Of a stretch of 56,580 bases of DNA, positions 52,178-56,580 are shown piece after piece. The notes under the pieces were generated by a model. That model was given only the letters and a program-made list of their open reading frames with translations. It ran no database searches and was not told the DNA's origin. Where the stretch lies: positions 5,167,239 to 5,223,818 of the forward strand of contig NZ_CM000745.1 of NCBI RefSeq assembly GCF_000161455.1, written 5' to 3'. Position 1 is the stretch's first letter, and each line of letters opens with the position of its first letter. The position numbers and the translations under genes were made by a program. The DNA comes from Bacillus pseudomycoides DSM 12442 (GTDB lineage Bacteria > Bacillota > Bacilli > Bacillales > Bacillaceae_G).

Positions 52178-52408
52178 ATGCAACTTAGACAACAAAAGTA
52201 CTTGAATAACGTAGTAGAACAAGATCATGGCTTTATAAAGAAGCGAATCCGTTCTATGCTAGGGTTCAAATGTTTTGACACAGCTACATCCATTCTTTCT
52301 GGAGTAGAAGCCATGCATATGATGAAAAAAGAACAGATTGATTTACAGAATCAGTCTGTTCAAAACCAGAAAGAATTCATCCATCAATTGTTTGGACTTG
52401 CAGCATAA
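52178..52408 (+). pseudogene. IS240-like transposase, C-terminal fragment
   Basis: LRQQKYLNNVVEQDHGFIKK, RIRSMLGFKCF and the end QKEFIHQLFGLAA. The 5' side is cut by the IS6 at 52156. The right inverted end is at 52453-52468 (TTTTTGCACCAGAACC). Hairpin at 52331-52361. Confidence 0.8.
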
Positions 52409-52488
52409 GATATGATTCCGTTAGGAACATATGTGCTATATTCTTTTTTGTTTTATTTTTGCACCAGAACCGTCTGTAAAGACGTTAA

Positions 52489-52507
52489 GTGGTGAGTAGT
52501 TCAATTT
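52489..52507 (+). repeat. 19-bp repeat shared with the IS605 relic
   Basis: AGTGGTGAGTAGTTCAATT recurs at 54249-54267, both times at a junction with unrelated sequence. Here it covers the last codons of the RRNPP regulator. Confidence 0.4.
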
Positions 52508-53379
52508 TGTTTTTTAAAATATTTATCCTTAATTATTTTTATATATTGTTTTCTTTCTGTTAGTTCAAATATAAATAATGCTTTTTTTATGTCATTAAGA
52601 CCATCTTTTTGAGGGTGTTCAAGCTTTAGTAAATTTGAACCTTTTTCAAAGTATAATTCACCTAGTAAGTATAAACTATTTATATTAATAGCTAACTTAA
52701 TTCCCATATCACTATATTTTATTGCTTCTTCATGTTCACATATGTTATGTAAACACTTTGTTAAATTATAAATAATTTTTAATTGAATTTCTTTGTTTTT
52801 AGGGAAATCTATCTTATTAAAATTATTTAAAATTTTTTTTAATATATTAATGCTTTTTTCATATTCCTTATTTTCTGCGTGTATTACAGCGATTGAATGC
52901 ACGATATTTATTTCTTTTTCCGATAAAAATTTACTATTGATTGAAGTTAGCTTTAATGCCTTATTTAAAATATCTAGAGCATTTTTTGTTGATCCATTTA
53001 CATAAAATATAGCGAGTGCTTCATGCCATAGTAGAAATTGTTTATCGTCTTTTTGCAAGAAATTTGTTTTGTTTTTTTCTATTTTTACTATTTCGTAAAG
53101 TTCTTTATATTTTTTTTGTTTTACGCAATCTCTCATTACATACTTTACATTTTCTACATATTTTAATTTTTTATTTTTTGTTAGTGCAAATATATAATTT
53201 GGATCAATACCAAGTTTTTCAGCTATTTGAATTAACAATATGCTTGATGGATAAATAGTTCCTTTTTCTATTTTACTAATTTGACTTTGGGAACATATTC
53301 CTCTACATAATTCAGATTGAGATATGTTTTTTTAAATTCTGAGTTCTTTAATAATAGTACCAAGATCGTAAAATTCCAT
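52501..53379 (-). pseudogene. RRNPP (PlcR/NprR-like) regulator with early nonsense codon
   Basis: From ATG 53377-53379: MEFYDLGTIIKELRI, TAA at codon 16 (53332-53334), then NISQSELCRGICSQSQISKI EKGTIYPSS, an XRE-type helix-turn-helix typical of PlcR/NprR. The rest is a TPR-like helical repeat domain (INIVHSIAVIHAENKEYEKS, HEEAIKYSDMGIKLAININS) that binds a secreted signalling peptide in this family. TAA is one change from AAA (Lys). Reinitiation at TTG 53236-53238 would give a protein without the DNA-binding domain. No signalling-peptide gene was seen beside it. Confidence 0.72.
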
Positions 53380-53549
53380 TTTATCCTCTTAAGTTCACAA
53401 TTTAGTAGTATAACTCTTATAATAAGAATACACTAATTATTCTATTATTCAAATATTAATTTATCCAAAAGTGCAATTTATTTCTTTTTCTACAATTAAC
53501 CGAAAGTAAACTTTTGTTTTTTTAACATTTACAATTTATTTTGGGTTGT

Positions 53550-53818
53550 GGTGCAAAGATAAAATAAAAGGGAATATAACTCATATATTTCTAGCGGCAT
53601 TCTATTTTATGCTGTAAGCCCAAACCATCGATGGATGAATTCTTTCTGGTTTTGAACAGACTGATTCCGTAAATCAATCTGTTCTTTTTTAATCATATGC
53701 ATAGCTTTCACTCCTGCAAAAATGGATATAGCTGTGCCAAAAGACTTGAACCCTAACATAGAACGAACACGTTCCTTAATAAAACGATGATTTTATCATG
53801 TTCCGACAGAAGTCTTCT
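53550..53818 (-). pseudogene. IS240-like C-terminal fragment
   Basis: Minus strand reads HRFIKERVRSMLGFKSFGTA, AMHMIKKEQIDLRNQSVQNQ and ends FIHRWFGLTA at 53611; right end GGTTGTGGTGCAAAG at 53547. Hairpin at 53654-53684. The upstream half lies at 54260-54762 beyond the IS605-type relic, so one IS240 was split by it. Confidence 0.75.
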
Positions 53819-53828
53819 TCCTCAAAAA

Positions 53829-54259
53829 TGTGAAGGTGTGAAACACCAATTTTAGGTGGGAGATGAATGGCGGTAGGCGTAAGCCTACGTTTTTTAGTAT
53901 GCTTTAGGTATCATACCAAAAAGTGAGGTGTAACTCATGTTAATAAATAAGGCATATAAATTTCGTATCTATCCGAGTAAGAAACAAGAAATATTAATTG
54001 CAAAAACGATTGGGTGCAGTCGCTTTGTATTTAACCATTTTCTTGCTCTGCCGAGCTAACTCAATTAAAAAACCTCGCAGATGCTTTTTCACGTTTTTTC
54101 AAGAAACAGAATGATATTCCACGATTCAAGTCTAAAAAGAATAAAGTTCAGTCATACACGACCAAGCAAACAAATGGCAATATTGCAATTGTAGGCAGCA
54201 AAATGAAATTACCGAAACTTGGCCTTGTCCGCTTTGCCAAAAGTCGTGAAGTGGTGAGT
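53829..54259 (+). pseudogene. tnpB: IS605-type tnpB (OrfB) relic with left-end hairpins
   Basis: Left-end hairpins GGTGTGAAACACC and GTAGGCGTAAGCCTAC (followed by T6), then ATG 53937 and MLINKAYKFRIYPSKKQEIL IAKTIGCSRFVFNHFLAL, the TnpB start. An internal deletion leads to LKNLADAFSRFFKKQNDIPR FKSKKNKVQSYTTKQTNGNI and KLPKLGLVRFAKSREV, after which the gene is cut. The RuvC-like nuclease domain is lost. Confidence 0.8.
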
Positions 54260-54842
54260 AGTTCAATTGAGATATCTAACTTGCCTTAGCTATATGCCTT
54301 CAGGCATATGCTTTTCTTCTTTCAACGTTCGAATTGCTACAGGGTAAGCGGGGTTCTTATCTACTGTTATCACGCGAGGTTTAGAAACGTAAGAAAGAGC
54401 ACTTGGCTGCTTGTTTATCTCTTGATTTACTTAGATAAAAATCAATGGTATTCCCTTCTGAATCAGCGGCACGATATAAATACGTCCATTGCCCTTTTAC
54501 TTTTAATATAAGTTTCATCGACCCTCCACGATTCATTTGTTGATGTAAGGTGATGTCGTACTTTCTCTTCTAATTGAGGTCCATATTGATGAACCCAGCG
54601 CATAATGCTTGTGTGAGCAATGGATAAGCCTCTTTCCTCCATCATTTTCACCAGGTTACGCAGGCTCAAATTGTACTGCAGATACCATTTTACTGTTAAT
54701 AAGATCAGTTCAGACTGATAATATTTCCACTTGAATACGTTTTGCTTTTTCATACTGATCACGTCATTTTTTTTTAGATTACTAGTATCAGTATGTCTAA
54801 GTTCCAGAAGTTAGTTACATAAGTCTTATAGTTTTTGTACCA
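54260..54842 (-). pseudogene. IS240-like N-terminal fragment
   Basis: 54463-54762: KQNVFKWKYYQSELILLTVK, GLSIAHTSIMRWVHQYG, NESWRVDETYIK (first Asp), then a frameshift; the next frame continues VKGQWTYLYRAADSEGNTID FYLSKS down to GIQLRQ-like sequence at about 54265. Left inverted end TTTTTGTACCAGAACC at 54827-54842. Confidence 0.8.
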
Positions 54843-54851
54843 GAACCTGAA

Positions 54852-54886
54852 TTCTTATGTTGATGGCAACGGGGCACTACCCCATT
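54852..54886 (+). mobile_element. IS231-type end against a Tn3-type outer repeat
   Basis: TTCTTATGTTGATGGCAACG then GGGCACTACCCC: an IS231 right end abutting GGGG(N5)CCC-like target sequence. Confidence 0.4.
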
Positions 54887-54892
54887 ATATTG

Positions 54893-55018
54893 ATATTTTT
54901 CTATTTTTGCTTAATTGACTTTGGGAATATGCTCCTCTACATAATTCAGATTGGAATATATTTTTGAATCGCGTTCTTTAATAATACCAAGATCATGAAA
55001 CTCAATTTTTTCACTTAT
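54893..55018 (-). pseudogene. Second RRNPP regulator, N-terminal relic
   Basis: Minus strand EFHDLGIIKERDSKI and, over frames, SNLNYVEEHIPKVN, closely similar at the DNA level to 53250-53379. Only the helix-turn-helix part survives, with frameshifts. Confidence 0.5.
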
Positions 55019-55094
55019 TTTTCACAACTTAGTAGTATAAGAATAATTTCTAACTTTCTATGTAATGTAAAATTAATATAGTCACAATGATTAT

Positions 55095-55163
55095 AGTGCG
55101 AAAACTTCAAAATAATTGCAAGTAATCTCTTAAACTTGGACGTACTGATAGTATTACTCGAAA
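55095..55163 (+). mobile_element. IS240-like left-end relic
   Basis: GCGAAAACTTCAAAATAATT, then AAACTTGGACGTACTGATAG, the inverse of 3381-3455. Confidence 0.5.
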
Positions 55164-55177
55164 AAGGCGTGTGATTG

Positions 55178-55287
55178 GGGGCTTACAGAAAGGAATTGTG
55201 GACGGTAATTCGCATCCATATGGAACAGTGACAGAGGAAAGTCTTGTTGACGTGTTGCAACGTGCGTACAAGAATCAATGTTTTTAA
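55178..55287 (+). pseudogene. SLH-like repeat remnant of an NlpC/P60-type protein
   Basis: GLQKGIVDGNSHPYGTVTEE SLVDVLQRAYKNQCF and stop, the same repeat as in the following gene. It is the tail of a lost neighbour or a duplicated end. Confidence 0.65.
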
Positions 55288-55319
55288 TTTAAAGAAAACT
55301 TAGAAAAAGGGTGAGGCAT

Positions 55320-56396
55320 GTGAAAAAAGTAGTTGTTTCAGGTATTTGTGCAGCGCTAATGGGAACTAGCCTTCTTGCACAAAGTACATTTGCAGAACAG
55401 AATAATAATTCAAGTGAAAAACATGTAAAATCATTTGCGGTTAGTGCATCAACTAGCACAAGCCAAATAATAGATTTTGCCAAGAAACAGGTAGGTAAAC
55501 CTTATGTGTTTGGTGCATCTGGTCCAAATGCATTTGATTGTAGTGGCTTCATTTACTATGTTTTGAAAAACAATGGAGTTAATATTTCTCGTACAAGTGT
55601 AGCGGGTTATTGGGATTCAAATGTAATCCAAAAAGTTTCCAATCCAAGACCGGGGGACTTAATTTTCCTTCAAAATACATACAAACCTGGTCCATCACAC
55701 GTTGGAATTATGATTAATGATACGGAGTTTGTTCACGCTGCTGATGAAAAGACAGGGGTAACGATTTCTAATAAAAATAGTTCTTATAACAAACAGCACT
55801 TTTTGGGATATGGTAGAGTAGCGGGTGTTGTGGATAATGGTGGCGTGGAAGAAAATAAAGAACCATCAGGCTGGGCGAAAGATGCATGGAATTGGGGCCT
55901 ACACAAAGGAATTGTGGATGGCAATTCACATCCACATGGAATAGTAAAAGAGGAAATTCTTATTCACATGTTACAACGTGTATACAACAACAAGGTATTC
56001 TCAGGTAATGGAAGCACAGTATCAGTTGCTGCTGATACTAGTTATCGAAATGGAGAACCATCAGACTGGGCACGAGATGCATGGAAATGGGGATTAGAAA
56101 AAGGAATTATCGACGGAAATTCTCATCCGCATGGAGAAGTGAAAGAGGAAATTCTTGTACACATGTTACAACGTGTGTACAACAACAAAGTATTCTCAGG
56201 TAATGGAAGCACAGTATCAGTTGCTGCTGATACTAGTTACCGAAATGGAGAACCATCAGATTGGGCACGAGATGCATGGAAATGGGGATTAGAAAAAGGA
56301 ATTATCGACGGGAATTCTCATCCGCATGGAGAAGTGACAGAAGAGATTCTTGTACACATATTACAACGATGTGCAAATAATGGGGTATTCAAGTAA
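55320..56396 (+). CDS. Secreted NlpC/P60 endopeptidase with three C-terminal repeats
   Basis: 358 aa. Signal peptide (MKKVVVSGICAALMGTSLLA). NlpC/P60 domain with catalytic Cys in NAFDCSGFIYY, His in GPSHVGIMIND and third His in EFVHAADE. It cuts cell-wall stem peptides (gamma-D-Glu-diaminopimelate type). Then three SLH-like repeats (DWARDAWKWGLEKGIIDGNS HPHGEV), the last two nearly identical at DNA level with a 195-bp period. Start GTG 55320: AAAAAGG 9 nt upstream and a regular signal peptide; GTG 55311 is the alternative. Confidence 0.9.
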   Translation: MKKVVVSGICAALMGTSLLAQSTFAEQNNNSSEKHVKSFAVSASTSTSQIIDFAKKQVGKPYVFGASGPNAFDCSGFIYYVLKNNGVNISRTSVAGYWDSNVIQKVSNPRPGDLIFLQNTYKPGPSHVGIMINDTEFVHAADEKTGVTISNKNSSYNKQHFLGYGRVAGVVDNGGVEENKEPSGWAKDAWNWGLHKGIVDGNSHPHGIVKEEILIHMLQRVYNNKVFSGNGSTVSVAADTSYRNGEPSDWARDAWKWGLEKGIIDGNSHPHGEVKEEILVHMLQRVYNNKVFSGNGSTVSVAADTSYRNGEPSDWARDAWKWGLEKGIIDGNSHPHGEVTEEILVHILQRCANNGVFK

Positions 56397-56422
56397 TTAA
56401 AAAATCTGTTTCATATTGTATC

Positions 56423-56452
56423 AACCCCTGTCAGGTAGACAGGGGTTAAAAA
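56423..56452 (+). terminator. Terminator after NlpC/P60 gene
   Basis: AACCCCTGTC/GACAGGGGTT with a 5-nt loop, then A/T-rich tail. Confidence 0.8.
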
Positions 56453-56488
56453 TCATAGTTAAAAAAACCTGGATTCGATACTCGTATG

Positions 56489-56580
56489 GGTTCTGTTGCA
56501 AAGTTTTCTAAGCGAAATTAAACTATCTAATAATAAAAAAGCTTCAACAGAGTAGAAACATGATTCCTCCCCCAAAAAAA
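56489..56580 (+). mobile_element. IS6-family left end, runs off window
   Basis: GGTTCTGTTGCAAAGTTTTC as at 51348; the next bases differ from that copy and the transposase start is not reached. Confidence 0.6.

Noticed and set aside
52400..53560. Signalling peptide gene (PapR/NprX type) and PlcR boxes
   Set aside because: No small secreted-peptide frame beside the RRNPP gene and no TATGnAnnnnTnCATA site seen in the window.

Overview
The window (56.6 kb, AT-rich) looks like accessory, almost certainly plasmid, DNA of a Bacillus cereus/B. thuringiensis group organism. Evidence: IS231 (IS4-family) and IS240-like (IS6-family) insertion sequences, Tn3-family ends resembling Tn4430, Tn554-family and Tn7-like relics, a PlcR/NprR-like (RRNPP) regulator, a small extra Hfq like the plasmid Hfq of B. 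anthracis pXO1, and B. cereus-type house families (DUF2691, DUF3796, DUF6141, DUF4097). No replication, partition or conjugation genes, tRNA, rRNA or CRISPR array were seen.

Layout. 0-3.4 kb: MerR/GAP operon and a DUF4097 lipoprotein behind a MerR-type promoter, bounded by Tn7-like ends and a dead tnsA. 3.4-5.2 kb: decayed IS240, a Tn3-type inverted repeat carrying an IS231-type MITE, and a resolvase relic. 5.3-7.7 kb: bcrABC-type bacitracin genes (bcrA frameshifted). 7.8-16.4 kb: small membrane proteins, an XRE/DUF3796 pair inside a 1-kb inverted pair of Tn7-like ends, zinc-ribbon membrane paralogues, an ORF interrupted by two TAG codons, an alpha/beta hydrolase and a histidine phosphatase. 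16.5-18.2 kb: an IS231 copy with an intact transposase but no left end. 18.4-23.7 kb: a complete BceRS-BceAB module with a lipoprotein. 24.2-25.5 kb: Tn3 transposase and resolvase fragments. 25.5-27.6 kb: YdeI, WYL regulator and DinB proteins. 28.0-30.6 kb: a second BceAB pair with no sensor of its own. 31.3-34.7 kb: alkylsulfatase and TetR separated by a Tn3-derived miniature element. 34.8-36.3 kb: dltB-dltC with a stump of dltD. 36.7-39 kb: Hfq and hypotheticals. 39.4-46.7 kb: a putative catabolic cluster (alpha/beta hydrolase, two isochorismatase-fold hydrolases, ABM protein, amidohydrolase, LysR, MhqR-like MarR). 47-49.7 kb: AadK-like adenylyltransferase and a serine hydrolase. 49.9-55.3 kb: a graveyard of Tn554, IS6, IS240 and IS605 pieces around a broken RRNPP regulator. 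55.3-56.4 kb: a secreted NlpC/P60 hydrolase.

How the genes fit together. Much of the cargo acts at the cell envelope: BcrABC, BceRS-AB, the orphan BceAB, DltBC and the lipoproteins together look like a cluster for resistance to bacitracin and cationic peptides. A perfect BceR-type box (27870-27883) precedes the orphan BceAB, so the local BceRS, about 4-6 kb away, may control both transporters. The rest is a catabolic block with its own regulators plus an antibiotic-modifying enzyme.

Most striking structural observations: (1) every readable IS6-family transposase 3' end here carries a stem-loop at the same place, about 20-30 codons before the stop, with unrelated sequence but preserved pairing; (2) a set of seven Tn7-type termini (TGT-N8-AATAAAG) is scattered across the window; (3) five IS231-type MITEs of 129-131 bp all sit in Tn3-family terminal repeats.
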